Positions 33,940-45,328 of a DNA stretch of 64,000 nt are shown one piece after another. Numbering within the stretch: the stretch's first letter is position 1; each line of letters opens with the position of its first letter. The stretch is from Ligula intestinalis. Lineage: Eukaryota > Platyhelminthes > Cestoda > Diphyllobothriidea > Diphyllobothriidae. The position numbers were made by a program, and so were the translations under genes. The notes below the pieces were generated by a model. The model was not told the origin of the DNA. It searched no databases and was given only the letters and a program-made list of their open reading frames with translations. The stretch spans positions 83,856,779 to 83,920,778 of the forward strand of contig JAYGXS010000003.1 in assembly GCA_036362985.1 (NCBI GenBank), given 5' to 3'.

Positions 33940-34290
33940 TCTGTGTAACTCTGGCTGAAAACAACGCAATGTTCATGCCGATAGCATTGCCGATGAGAGT
34001 GCATCTGCCTGACGTATCTTTGCTATAGAATGGTAGCTGATGTCGAAGTCGTAACCCAGCAGCATAGTTGCCCGTCACTAAAGACCATTTGCCGAGCACA
34101 CAGTAATGCTTTTTTTCGAGGCGAAGATAGCAAGAAGAGGCTTGTGGTTCGTGCGAATGGTGAAATGATGATCATAAAGCATAATGTGAAACTTCTTTAT
34201 AGCATTAATGGCAACCAGAGTTATCAACAGCTAGCTGCTGTCCTGACACAAGAAGGATCCCCAAATCACAAGTCTGAGAAGACTAAATTA
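33940..34290 (-). pseudogene. Gypsy-type LTR retrotransposon RNase H fragment
   Basis: The - strand reads AIKKFHIMLYDHHFTIRTNH, KPLLAIFASKK, ITVCSANGL, then a stop, then RATMLLGYDFDISYHS and IRQADAL. This is the RT/RNase H connection of Ty3/Gypsy pol (normally ...DHKPL..IF.SKK...RLQRWA..L..YDF.I.Y...). No protease, RT core or LTR could be tied to it. Dead fragment. Confidence 0.78.
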
Positions 34291-34730
34291 ATTGGAATAA
34301 ATTTACTGCGCTCAAGTAGCTTTACAGTAGCTGCTGAAAGCGCCGCGTACAGAAGCCAGTCGAGATGGTGTGAAAAAGTATTGATGTGCGTGGGCTTAGC
34401 GAACCTCTTCAGTCATCAGCCAATCAGGAAAGGGTGCAGGTGTTGGCATCAGTACTCGCGAGGAATGGATTTGCTTCAGACGTAAGCACGTTGACAGTGG
34501 GGGGTGCAAAAGTACCAGAGCGTACAGTGGTAAAGGGACGACTCAGCGCTGGGTGCGCGGGTAGGCAAAGTTTCGGAGGACGAGGAGGAGGTAAGTACGT
34601 GTACTACCGAATACAGGTTGCCACAAAACCCCGCTTATAGACCGAAGGGTGGCGTAAAACGACGACAGAGGATATGCTAAGGTCTAGAAGGTTCGGCATT
34701 TTCAGATACTTCCTACTCAGATAGATGTAA
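34291..34730. other. Intergenic, no gene recognised
   Basis: May extend the Gypsy fragment upstream, but I could not follow the reading with confidence. Confidence 0.3.
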
Positions 34731-35480
34731 GATAACGAAACTGAAATTTATTTGGGTCAGGAGACTGAAAGCAGGGTTTTGTCTCCTGTTTCGCCTTGAT
34801 AATAGCTCAAAGCTCCCCAAGATTTCTGTCCTTGCTCCCGTTACTCGCCCTTACAACCTAAGAAATTCAACGTTGATTATACCTCCTCCTACTTCTTCCT
34901 TTTCTTTACGATCTCTATTTTTTGCTTCTTGGTATAGCTATCTTTGGAATAATTTGCCAATTGATATTCGGACGTTGATAAGTCTATGTGCATTCAAGCG
35001 AAGACTGCCCATTTATCTTAACACTGAATCTATTTAACTTTTTTTCCTCATCTTTTCCGGGCAGCTTTCTCCACGATCCCGAGAAAGGACCATCGGGAAT
35101 TTAGGATCCCTTCTTGAAACTATCTTTCTCTGACTCGTGTCCCCCGGAATCAGGACGCAGTCTTGACGGCTGTCGTTTCGTTGGTCGTCAACCATCATCA
35201 GGGCCTTATATTTGGTCGCATCTCAGACATCCCCAACGATGGTCTTGTAGATTTGATGGACTTTTGGATCTCATGCGGTGGTGCCCATCACGATCATAAA
35301 CTGATGGATTCCCTATGTTCTATTATGCCGCACTGGTTTGGGAACCCGAGTGTAGTGCCGGGAACCGTCTATACCAGTAATGTTTCGTTTACACCTATTG
35401 TTCTGCCCCATGCTCAGCTTCAACTGAGGTTGCTTCCAAGCCTTCCCCCTACTAACAGAGGCAGAAGGTATCAGAATACA
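34731..35480 (+). pseudogene. CR1-like LINE 3' end (ORF2 C-terminus and 3' UTR)
   Basis: Encodes the C-terminal part KFIWVRRLKAGFCLLFRLDN, APVTRPYNLRNST, LFFASWYSYLWNNLPIDI up to a stop after LNTESI, then a UTR with SPRSRERTIGNL-like similarity to the - strand copy at 36158. 5'-truncated at about 34731, no hairpin tail seen. Confidence 0.78.
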
Positions 35481-35489
35481 TAGTCAGAA

Positions 35490-36150
35490 TATAGATAACG
35501 ATATGGCTCATCTGTGTGTGCCCTTGAATTTCACTTTCCGCATGACACTGCTAAATTCATTTTTTTCGAATCGAACAAATTCGCTTCTAAACAGTTATAC
35601 TCGTTTTAAATCTATAGTCTTCGGATACTGTTTGTTAAACCAATTATTTCTAGTACTTCATGTAATCGAATTGTTGGTTTATTTGGAATTCGGAATTTAT
35701 AATTTTCAGCGCCAGTACGGCACTATCTATACAAAGTTAATTTCGAAAAAAATAAAAATTCAAAAAATAATTTGACAATATGTGCAAGTAGACGTAGAAA
35801 GTCGTAATAATGTCAGCAGAAATTGTCCTTTTGGGGCAACATTTAGCAATGTTTTGCAGGTAATTTTGAACTAAAAACGAAAAATTATGGCAGTTAAAAA
35901 AACTCTTACAGTGAGAATGGAGACAGTGTTTAACGGGCCTCCATGTTCAAAAAGTGTGCAAGAGAAAAAACTGCTTAGGAAGATAGTAGTAGAGCAAAAA
36001 TAGGTGTGGGTGGTCTGATAAAGGTGAGTATTCAACGAAACTACAGCATTTTAGACTGAGTACTTCTGCGTGGCTTCGTGTGATTCAGTGGTGGTTAATG
36101 GAAACATCTAGGTTCTCGGGGGACACGAGGCAGAGAGAATAGTTTCAAGC
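35490..36150. other. AT-rich stretch, no gene recognised
   Basis: 35540-35780 is very AT-rich. Nothing else is supported. Confidence 0.4.
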
Positions 36151-36157
36151 GAATCTT

Positions 36158-36958
36158 CTAAATTCCCGATGGTCCTTTCTCGGGGTCATGGAGAAAGCTG
36201 CTCGGAAAAGATGAGGAGAATAGAAGGTTAATAGAGTCAGTGTTAAGATAATTGTGCAGTCTCTGTTTGAAAGCAGACAATCTAGTTAACGACCTAATTT
36301 CGATTGGCAAGTTATTCCAAAGAAAGCTATATCTGGAAGCAAAAAACAAAGAGCGTTTACATGAGGAAGATGCAGGAGGGGGTTTAACAAGTGCCGAGTT
36401 TCTTAGGTTGTAGGGACGGCTGACGGGGGTAATGACAGAAGTCCTGGGTAAATTTGTGCAATTAGTAAGCCGAAAAAGGAGACAAAAGCCTGCTTCCAAT
36501 CTCCTGACCCAAAGGAACCTTAGTTTTGTTAATTGACACCTATTTGAGTAGCAAGTATTAGAAGCTGTCGGATACAGCAGTTTTCGTGTGAAATTTTTTT
36601 GAATTTGTTCAATTTTTGAACGGCTACCTTCATTCATGAGACCGAAAAAGGGGCAAAAGTATTCTAAGATGGGGAGCACGAACATACGATAAAGTCTTAA
36701 TTTCATTTCAGGAAGATAGAAATTATACGAGATAAAGCCGAAAATCTGTGCGGCTTTGGCTGTTATTCTATCGGCGTGAGGAGAAAGGTTTAATTTATTG
36801 GTGTAGCTTAATCCTAGGTCCTTGATACTGGAACATTCAGTCATTGGGTAACCTTGAAAAATAACAGGTTGCGGCAGCCTTTCAGGCCCAAAGCACACAT
36901 ATCGGCACTTAGAAGGTGAGAACTCCATCTGCCATGTTGAGATCCACGTCGAAAGAGC
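36158..36958 (-). pseudogene. CR1-like LINE, 5'-truncated C-terminal ORF2 (256 codons open)
   Basis: The longest undamaged CR1 stretch here: MEFSPSKCRYVCFGPERL, SSIKDLGLSYTNKLNLSPH, the YRMFVLPILEYFCPFFG thumb segment, FLWVRRLEAGFCLLFRL and WNNLPIEIRSL, ending DPEKGPSGI-stop. No catalytic domain is included because the insertion is truncated at about 36958, where it meets a CR1 3' end in the opposite orientation. Confidence 0.82.
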
Positions 36959-36959
36959 G

Positions 36960-37012
36960 TGCAGATCAGAATGATGAGGCCCATTGGGCCTGAAATGTAC
37001 AACTTATTATTA
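36960..37012 (+). mobile_element. Orphan CR1 3' end with hairpin
   Basis: AGGCCC-ATT-GGGCCT (36977-36991) followed by TGAAATGTACAACTTATTATT is the same 3' hairpin-plus-tail as at 28848-28890. Only about 50 bases of this + strand copy remain, head to head with the - strand CR1 above. Confidence 0.65.
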
Positions 37013-37019
37013 GAAGAAA

Positions 37020-38010
37020 TGTGATACTAATCGATCAGAGGAGTGAACGCAAAATCCACTGCGAGTACTGATAGCAGCAGGAATAGTGGGGAATCACTAA
37101 ATATTTGTAACGGTTGTTGAAGGTGAGGTAGTAGATGGGGGTTGGGAAACTGAAAAAAAGCGGATTTACATAGGTTAATGGAATAGCGGGGATGGAGGAG
37201 GAAGTAGGAGGAAGGAGCACGGGATGGAGAAACATGGGGTCGGGAATCAGCACATGTTTGTCCTGGTGGCAGATTTAGTGGCTCCTCCGTAACAGCGGAC
37301 TTGACTCAATCAATGATGACCACATCCTTCTTGTCTCCATGAAGGATCCAGCAGGTCTTGGTATTGCAGGCGAGAACACGGAACGATCCTTCTCAGTGCG
37401 GCTCCAGGGGTTTCCGCACCCAGTCGCAGCGCACAAATATATGAGTGCAGTGGGCCAGGCCTTTCTCGACATAAAGATCGGTCGTTGGAGTACGAGGCTG
37501 GACCGGGAAAAAGGATCACAAAGATTACGAAGACGATGTACAAAAATAGCTGAGTTTCTCTTCGGGACCGAGTGGAGTGTATTGACTGTCGTGCCTTGCA
37601 AACGGAGAGTTGTGTCAAACGCCAGCTCGGCCGCACTGTAATCCAAACCCGAATTTAGTGCAGATAGGATCACTAAGAGGATAAGAGGCAGGTTGTCTGA
37701 CAAGTTGCCTGGATTTTTTGCAGCTCACAAGAAAGCCTTGAGTTGCCGATGATTATTCAACCATACCATTAGCAGCAGGATTGTAGGCTGTCGTCCGGAT
37801 GCGAGTGCATGAGAAAGATGCTGAAAAGATCAGACTCGATATGGGTGCCGCGATAAGTAGATGGCGCACCAAAAGTGGCGCCCCAACGACTGACAAAGAC
37901 TTTGGCTATGGTTTCTGCCTTAATGTTTGGCAAAAGAATGGTTTCGGCCCAGCGAGCTCAATCTGCCTCACCGCTTCTTGTCCACATCTACTATTCGTAA
38001 CATACAGGCT
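37020..38010 (-). pseudogene. Gypsy-type LTR retrotransposon integrase fragment
   Basis: Readable - strand series: NIKAETIAKVFVSRWGATFG, APSTYRGTHIESDLF (the D of the integrase core, after a small deletion), CTRIRTTAYNPAANGMVE (core motif with the catalytic E region), then LILLVILSALNSGLDYSAAE, LAFDTTLRLQG, and after a frame change FVRCDWVRKPLEPH and FRVLACNTKT. This is the integrase core plus C-terminal domain of Ty3/Gypsy pol. Stop after GMVE, several frameshifts; no flanking LTRs identified. Confidence 0.85.
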
Positions 38011-38890
38011 TCCTCACACCGAATTACTCGTTCTTCTGCTTCCATTGTTAAACAGAGAAGTTACGGCAACTGAGTCCATCGAGCGTAGTTAGAATTCAAG
38101 AACATGTTATTGAAGTTAGAAATGGCCTTTAGACGTTCAGTTTTGATAATTAAAGCAAGACGCTTGAGGAGACTGACTGACTCGCAGCAGAAAAGAGTCC
38201 AAAACAAGAATGTGCTACAGTAAGGACTGACTATAAAGGTGTGATGGAAATACGGTCATATGAGCGTGCCACAAATCCGCAATTTCAGAAGAAATTTGCA
38301 GAGGCTGCTTTTTGTTTTTCTAAACCGCGGATAGTGAGCATGTTGTTACCCGCGTAAGAGAAAAAAAGGTGAAGGGTATGTCGAAGGAAAACGAGCCGCG
38401 GAACTTCAGTAGGCTACCACAATCAGAAAAGTGAGTTTTTAAGATGAAGGTAAAGTAATATCAAGGCCTGTAATGCTGATGGCATTTGGGATTATTTAAA
38501 TGGGAAAAACAGATAGGTTATAAATCTTGCGGCTAAAGAAAACTGAACCCGTCAAATTAGGCACCTTATCAGGAGCTTGCAGTGTTGGCGTACCCTTAAT
38601 TTTGTTGGTTGTTTAACTGACCAGAGTGATCAATTAATGACTGAATACCACCTTTCCGAACCGAATTAAGAACAAGGATTATGTAAACGGAGACAGCAGA
38701 TGGTTCAGAAGCCTTGCGACTAAAGTAGATTGGAAGTTCCTCTATAGAGGAACGGGGACGGGCTGGATTGAGAATGACTGTTAGCGTTAATTTGATGAGG
38801 TGCGCAGTCTCCGGTCCAAATATATGTGCCTCCTACCTTTCGGTATTTGTAGAACTCCAAATGACGTGGATAGATTTAACGAAAGTCAAT
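38011..38890. other. Intergenic, no gene recognised
   Basis: No coding match or repeat noticed over about 880 bases. Confidence 0.35.
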
Positions 38891-41351
38891 GGACATACTT
38901 ACTTACTTGTACTTGTTACGGCTGTGATCATGCCTGATCTAGCCGGCCTCAATGATGTCACGAACGGTACCTCTCCATGCGTGGCGATTGGCGGCAGCGG
39001 ATCTCGAAATCTCCACCCAGTCCCTTCTCCAGCGACGGAGGCCGAAGATAGAAGGTCCAAGAACTGCTTCCATGTCTTGACGGACGGTATCTAGCCAGGT
39101 CTTCAGTTGCCCTCCTCTTTGACGTTTCCAGGTGGGCTGCGGTGCCGGGTCGAAGGCAGCATAGGTAAGCTCGTGGGGCGAACGACGGAGAACGTGTCCA
39201 AACCACCTCAGTCGCCTTTCTTGAATGGTCTGAGATATCCTCGTGATACGATCGCAGCGGATGCGGACTGTCTCATTTGAGATGAAGTTGCTATACTTAA
39301 CTCGCAGGATCTTCCTCAGGCCCTGGTGGGAAAAGACCTCCAGTTTTCGCTCATCTTCAGCACGCACAGCCCAGCATTCACATCCATAGAGGAGGACTGA
39401 CCGGATGGATGCACGGTATACACGAATCTTCGTGGCGATGGAGATGTCACGTCGGATCCATAGGCGCTTTCGAAGGATTGAGAAAACCCAGCGAGCAGCA
39501 TCGATACGGGAGACAATGTCGTCCTTGCTCTGCCCATTCGGTAGCAGCCTCGCTCCGAGGTATTTCAAGCCGTCTACTTCTTCAAGTTGATGGCCATTAA
39601 TCCTCAAGGGTGCCGTTTCCTGGTCAGGAATGCAGCTCGAGAACAAATTCGTCTTTCCGGAATTTATGGACACGCCTACCGACATAGCGATTTCATTTAA
39701 CCGTGACACTACTGACTGTAGACCATCAAAGTTTGAGGCTAACAGTGCAATATCATCGGCGTAGTCAAGATCAGTAAGTCGGCGTCCGGGTGCAAGTTCA
39801 ACACCGTCCTCTTCATGTACGGCTTTGCCGAGAATCCAGTCAATGACGTAGTTAAACAGAATGGGCGAAAGAACGCAGCCCTGTCGGACACCAGACTGGA
39901 TATCGAACGACTGAGAGAGATTGTTGTGGACCAGGACTCGTGCGGTGGTAGACCGATAGTAGGCCTTAATCATCGCTATGAGTTTGGTCGGCATTCCATC
40001 CAGTTCCATTATTCGCCACAGGGACTCACGATGGATGGAATCGAATGTGGTGGCAAAGTCAACCAAGAAAACGGCCGTCGGTTGCTGGTAGCTATGGTGG
40101 AATTCTAAAGTGCGCCTCAGAGTGAATATCTGATCCGCGCATCCACGCTCAGCTCGGAATCCGGCTTGGTTGGGTCGTGTCCTGGAGTCACATACAGACT
40201 GAAAGTGCCGGTGAAGAACAACAGCGAAGGTCTTTGCAGCAACATCGATAAAAATTATGCCACGGTGGTTCTAGCACCTCGTCTTATCTCCCTTCGTGTG
40301 GACAGGTACCAGGATATCTGAGCCCCAGTCATCGGCAACAGCCTCTTCTGGCCACGCCTGTACAGTCACCAAATGAAGCCGAGGAGTCAAGGTGTCGCCA
40401 CTGGACTTGTAGATTTCTGCAGGAATACCGTCCTCTCCGCACGCCTTGTTGTTGCGTAGCCTCTGCATTGCATCGGTAACTTCGTCTGCGGAAGGGAGGT
40501 CACACTACACTGCGTAGGCAGGAGAGGGTTGAAACTCCGCTGTGGAGGAGAGGGAGGGTGTGATGGGTTGTTCATCAAAGTTGAGGAGGTGTTCGAAGTG
40601 TTCACGCCAGCGATAGACCTTGGCCGAGTTGTCAGCAATAAAACCTCCATTCACATCGCGAACAGAACCACAGAGTGTCAAGGGCTTACCACTAACCTGG
40701 CGTATGATTTGGTACAATTTTCGGGTGTCACCAACATTAGAAGCCTGCTCCATAGAAGTCGCCGTTTCGGACCAATACTTCTGCCGATCATCTCTAGCCG
40801 ACTTTGCTGTCAGCTTTCGAAGTTGGCGGAAAGACGCATCGTTCCGGGACCTGGCTCGAGTCGTCTCGGCCGATAGCTGCAGGGTTCTTCCGCTGATCCA
40901 ATCACTGCGGTGCCGCTGAGTGAATCCGAGAATCTTCTCAGCTGCCCCATAGATGGCTGTCTTCAGTGATGGCCACTTGCTACGGCCATCGTTGTCAGCC
41001 TGGGTTATTAGACGGGACTGGATTTCTGTGCTTAAAGCCTCGGTAGTGTTGGTTTGCCGGAGCTTTGCGACATCAAGGCGTCTCGCACGTGGCAATTTGG
41101 GCACAGATGAGAGGTGAACCTTCAGGCGCGTGCGAACGAGAACATGGTCAGACCCGTGGACGTTACCAGTTTAGGCACCTCGCATCGACCTGCTATCGTG
41201 GACCCAGCTGCGAAACCGTGAGCCAACTAGAATGTAATCGATCTGACCATTGTCCGTTCGAGAGCCAAGCCCAAAACGACCAAGAAGGTGGCTGTTTGTC
41301 GGGTCACCGGGCCCAGTCCGGCCCTTCCAGTCCCCGGCAACAATTAGCAGT
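38891..41351 (-). mobile_element. RTE-like LINE copy 1 (5'-truncated)
   Basis: On the - strand, from 5' to 3': a piece of endonuclease ending at 41351, the linker/pre-RT domain (41104-40505, 199 codons ending at a TAG), a short piece with NNKACGEDGIPAEIYKS (40468-40271), and 375 open codons of RT and C-terminus (40066-38939) with motif A DFATTFDSIHRE, motif B SGVRQGCVLSPILFN and catalytic LDYADDIALLAS. The 3' end carries an AAGT-type tail (about 38895-38915). Compared with copy 2 it has a 115-bp internal deletion near 41249 and a private stop at 40271. It shares two stops with copy 2. Defective. Confidence 0.88.
38939..40066 (-). pseudogene. RTE-like reverse transcriptase, C-terminal 375 codons of copy 1
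   Basis: Open from motif A to the natural end DIIEAG-stop, with all catalytic aspartates (DFATTFD and YADD). The C-terminal part contains RRLRWFGHVLRR, typical of this group. The region upstream is broken, so a full enzyme cannot be made from this locus. It acts, in intact relatives, by target-primed reverse transcription of its own mRNA. Confidence 0.85.
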
Positions 41352-41650
41352 CAATGGACATGAGTAAGTATGATGGAAAACGGTGTTGGTGTGTGTCGTA
41401 GCCCATAGTTGGATCAGGAATCCCCGCCGGAATCCAAACTAGGAGTAGTTGGGAGACGTAGAAAAGCCGCGACCTCGGCCGGCTTGAGCCAAAGGTCCGC
41501 GGGAGTGAGGTGAGTGCCTGGTCGGGAACTGCAGGCGAACAGATGCTGACGGTCATACGGAGAAGCGCCGCAGTCGGGACTGCAGTCGGATGTGGACGGT
41601 TCCATCCGATGTTGATCCTAGGGATGGTGGTGGTGTCGCAGGGTGGCGGT
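41351..41650 (-). pseudogene. Jockey/CR1-superfamily LINE 3' end
   Basis: Encodes CSPDCGASPYDRQHLFAC, LTPADLWLKPAEVAAFL and ends SLDSGGDS-stop (41414), the same zinc-knuckle-like C-terminus as in the LINE at 14450-14590. Its UTR stops at 41351, exactly where the RTE copy begins, so the RTE truncation point lies in or at this element. Confidence 0.7.
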
Positions 41651-42600
41651 GGTCAACCAGTCTTTCGCTGGTGCTGTCGGTAGTGAGACGGTTATGCGTG
41701 AGAAATCGACAGTTACTCATCCTGATTTATGCTCACTGGTGCTAAATCCCGATGGTTTCGTAGGTTATAAAGAGCTTAGTAGGTGGTGAGATACAAATCG
41801 GAAATTCGATTGCAGATGGATGTAGGATCTGGTTGGTTGTCAGCATGGCAGGGAAATGGGTCTTGAAGTGCGTAAACGATTGTCTGATTAAGATTATTGG
41901 CAAATCGATCGGACGCCCCGTTACTTACTGCTATCGCGCACAGGTGTGTATTGACGTTGCTCTTGCCGTGTTCCATTTTTATGGATTGTTTTGAAAGCGT
42001 GTGTTCAAAAAACTTTAAGGAGACGTTTTAGGTAAGGTTTCTGTGCTGACCTACGCCAGATTGCGCAGAATGTAAGGGAAATATCATCATATGACTCTTG
42101 TTCACGCTTTTGATATCTTTATTTCTCCTGCAGCTTCTCGTATGAGGATTCAAAACACAACACATTCCTCTGGGAACATGAGAGGAGTTGGCCGGCTAAC
42201 ATATCAGACACAGGTACCAAAGTATATTCAAGCACTCTTCCAGGTAAAGAGGAGCTCGGTTTACGAGATGCTCTACGGTCGTGGGCGATAGTCTCAAACA
42301 CGCCACCAGTTCATCTCAATAGTCTTCTCAAGATCTTGAGAAGGGCGTTCCCGGATCTACCGTCGGACGCAGAAACGCTGCTGAGTGCGACAAACAATCG
42401 AACAATGATAAAATCAATAATAAATGTTGAGCACGTCCGCCCAGGACTTTTGAAGCAGGTAACTGCGCAGTCAAATCAATCTTCCATTAATGTTAGCGAA
42501 AATAAGAAAGTTGCTCATTTAGCTATAAGTGTGCTCCCGACACAAGAAAACTCGCATTATGGGGCCCATTGTGAATTAAGACAGTGTGGTAGGATTTTAT
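41651..42600. other. Intergenic, no gene recognised
   Basis: A + strand frame at 42336-42611 (RRAFPDLPSDAETLLSATNN) looks protein-like but matches nothing I know and has no conserved partner here. Confidence 0.3.
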
Positions 42601-42605
42601 TGCTG

Positions 42606-42950
42606 TTATGACAAGCCGTCTGTTGTGCAGTCGTATTGCAGACCGTTGGTTAAGGAGCTGTTGTCGTTGGCTATTAACGACCTGCATATCGATAAAAGCC
42701 AACAGTACGCTGGAGTTTTCCTGTCGCATCTGTAGTTTTCGAGTCTCAAATTAAGACTGTTTATGCCTTTTCCGCCCGTAAGAGATGTTGTGTTCAGGGT
42801 GAAGAAGTGGGTAAGGTAGTATACGATAGAGTGAACGTCTTGAGCAAGATGATATTTTTTTCCGATGAATGCCACCGCATTTTCACTTCGCTGATCCTTG
42901 TGTGTAATGTAGGAATGTAAGGGTATGTTCCTCTGTAGATCCTATGCATG
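42606..42950 (-). pseudogene. Unrecognised ORF family, copy 1
   Basis: 90-codon frame (42875-42606) starting near AFIGKKYHLAQDVHSIVYYL. DNA-level and weak protein-level similarity to 45980-46460: both share a CATGCGTAATCTT word, GTAATGTAGGAAT, a GCxxCCGCATT stretch and CCTGCATATCGATAAAA. No known domain. The other two copies are on the far side of the Helitron, so it probably inserted into this family's array. Confidence 0.45.
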
Positions 42951-42999
42951 TAGTTCACCTATGTTTCATGCGTAATCTTTTAAATTTGTTGCTTGAAAT

Positions 43000-43290
43000 T
43001 CATCGAGCCGAAATTTTTATTGATGATTTTATGCATACATTACATAAATTGAGTTGCTGTACGTTTCCCCTTTTCACCGGAGGAAGTAGATACCAAAGAA
43101 GAATGGGTGTTGCGTCCTTACCAGGTAATGCCAACAGTATTTTTAATTCGCCTTTTTTAGCTTTTGGACGTTGTGTTAACCCCGCGATAGTTATGACTGT
43201 TAGAGCGGGAGCCAGATTTATTAACTGGAATGACGATACAATCCTGGTCGCTACTATGTCAGGCTCTTTGAGCGCCTCAGTCATCAAATT
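43000..43290 (-). other. Open frame of unknown origin beside the Helitron 3' end
   Basis: A 95-codon frame (43287-43000) with SFQLINLAPALTVITIAGL. No family recognised; it could be chance. Confidence 0.25.
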
Positions 43291-43399
43291 TATCTATTAC
43301 TAGCGCGGAAGCCCGGCTTCGCCTTGGGCTTCCTTACATGTTGTTGTCCCTTATGTAGGTAAACCGTATATGAGAACCTCCTAAAATAATTATGTTCAG

Positions 43400-44082
43400 T
43401 TCAGTTTTATTAGGGAAATATAGGTAAATACCTCTGAACTCCCTCTTTGTACATAGCTGTGATGTAGAACATGTGGCGTTGCCAGTAATGGAACTACGTT
43501 AAGGTGGACAGAACCTTTGTTGATATACTTGCAGACGTACTTGATGGACTTCGCGGAGTTGCAAAATTTAACATTGCTGTGGGCGTTGAATACTTTTGAC
43601 TGTAGGGGACAATACGGCACAATCCAACGGTTATAAATTACAACCCCACCGGTTCGCCTTTCATTGATAACTGCTTCGAGTCCGCCGATCTCAGGTTGTC
43701 GCCTTCTGTAGAGAGGGTTTCCATCGCCATCAGTCTGAGTTGCACCTAGGAATCACTTGGGATATATCCTGGTACATTTACCATCCTTCATGCAAGGACT
43801 GTTGGGAGTTATCTTACCACATGGGTCATGCAACATTAGAGTTTTGATCAGTTCAAGCAGAACAGGGTCAACGGACCGGTCAGGCAACTCTGCGCATATG
43901 AATTCGTCGACATAAGAAGAGTGCAGTTTTTCCTTCAGCCAGACCAAAATTTGAGCGTGGGGCAGTCCTCTCTTTTGCCACTCTACGGTGTACGTATGAC
44001 ACTGAACAACACCGAACATTTTGAATTTTGTGTTGTGTTTCATCATGGTTTTCAATTTAAGCTGCAATACCCGCGCGGACAA
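43400..44082 (-). pseudogene. Helitron Rep fragment with altered HUH motif
   Basis: Contains HTYTVEWQKRGLPHAQILVW, the HUH nickase motif region in which the usual H-A-H reads H-A-Q, so one metal-binding histidine is lost. YVDEFICAELPD and MLHDPCG follow in the same frame to a stop at 43753; after a break RRTGGVVIYNRWIVPYCP and SIKYVCKYINKGS continue to 43396. Known Helitron Rep proteins have these strings in this order. The catalytic tyrosines and helicase are not present. Confidence 0.82.
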
Positions 44083-44194
44083 ATCATGGCGATCCTTTGG
44101 CGAACTTGAAACTGTTAACGTAGCTGTTGTGTCGGTATAGCATGTCTTGAATGGACAATATTATGTGATGCGTCAAGTCTGGGTACACTCAGGA

Positions 44195-44557
44195 TCAGCT
44201 TTGAGCCTGCAGGTTGATGTCTCCTATGATGTATACCTGTGGAAATTTCGGCTCGCCAGCAGGAGGAGGTAGTAACGATCCAATCCGGTCGCAAACGTGG
44301 CCTTCCACTTTAAAGGTTGGCATAAATCCAACCTTATGAACAATTTTGGCACCAAAAGAGGCCATTTGAAACGCCCCGTTGTGCTTTCTAATGTTTGAGA
44401 GAAAATTTTTCGAGTCGTCGTCATCACCAGCAAGCAATTTTTGGAGTATTTCTGGTGGATGGGGGAAGTTATGCAAGAGAACTTTGCCGTTGGACCAGCA
44501 CATGCCGTTTGTTTCACCAGTCCATTTTTTCATCTGACAATGCCCGCAAACTTCCAT
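44195..44557 (-). pseudogene. Helitron-like N-terminal domain fragment
   Basis: 120-codon frame: EVCGHCQMKKWTGET, NGKVLLHNFPHPPEIL, LSNIRKHNGAFQMASFGAK and FPQVYI near the end, the conserved N-terminal segment that precedes Rep in animal and plant Helitron proteins. C-x2-C zinc-binding pair at the start. It ends in a stop at 44195; the Rep reading resumes near 44082. Confidence 0.82.
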
Positions 44558-44846
44558 TACCTTCCTAATGGAAACATTTGCATCGCCCGCATAATCAAAA
44601 CTTGGGTTGTAATTGAGTGAGGCTTTGTTCCATACTTGAGCATTTATGGAAGCAATTCACGGGCCAGAGTCGACAAACCGTATGTGAAGTGGTTGCGAAC
44701 TTGAGTTTTCAGCATCGGTGGGCCGTTGATCCGCTCTTTTTGATGCTTGCATAGCCAGACGTGCACTTCTACGTCTAGGTAATTCGTTTTGCCGACGTTA
44801 TGAATCTCTTATCCTACCTAGCTCTCTTCTTTGCAGAATTTGAACT

Positions 44847-45104
44847 TCAGTTTGTTTGGGAGTGATTAGTTTGATGGCGAATCGCGTCTTCGTGCCTTCG
44901 TTGGAGCATTTGCTCTTCGGTTTCTTGGGAGTGATTAGTTTGATGGCGAATCGTATCTTTGTTTCTTCTTTGCAGCATTTGATCTCCGGTTTCTTTGGAG
45001 CGTCGATATCGCTGACGCATAGCATTAGTCTCCAGGCGAAGCCGTCTTTCTGCTTGTGTTTCTTGCGAACGTCTATTAACATTGGCAAATCTCTTCTGTT
45101 CCAT
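44847..45104 (-). pseudogene. Helitron ORF start with basic repeats
   Basis: 85 codons starting MEQKRFANVNRRSQET, made of about three imperfect repeats with the pattern ETxxxxLQRRxxDxIRHQTN (about 20-25 residues each). Such R/E/Q-rich repeats are common upstream of the Helitron N-terminal domain. A stop follows, separating it from 44557. Confidence 0.6.
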
Positions 45105-45328
45105 CGTCTGAACTTGTGTTCTCGCGGCTGCTCTAATTCCTTTTCTACCTAATGAGGTAGAACCTACAACTAGGTTATTATTCTGAACAAAATAACATTG
45201 GGTAGAAAAGAAGTAAGTTCACAACGTTGCCTCTAGTCACCGGCCCATCATCGTTTGTCGGTTTGTTTGTGTTCAGAACATTTCTAACGGCATCACTGTT
45301 GTCCATAATGATAGTTTGTAAAGGTTAG

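Noticed and set aside
42336..42611. Protein-like + strand frame between the RTE and the unknown ORF family.
   Set aside because: No conserved copy and no recognised motif; not supported as a gene.
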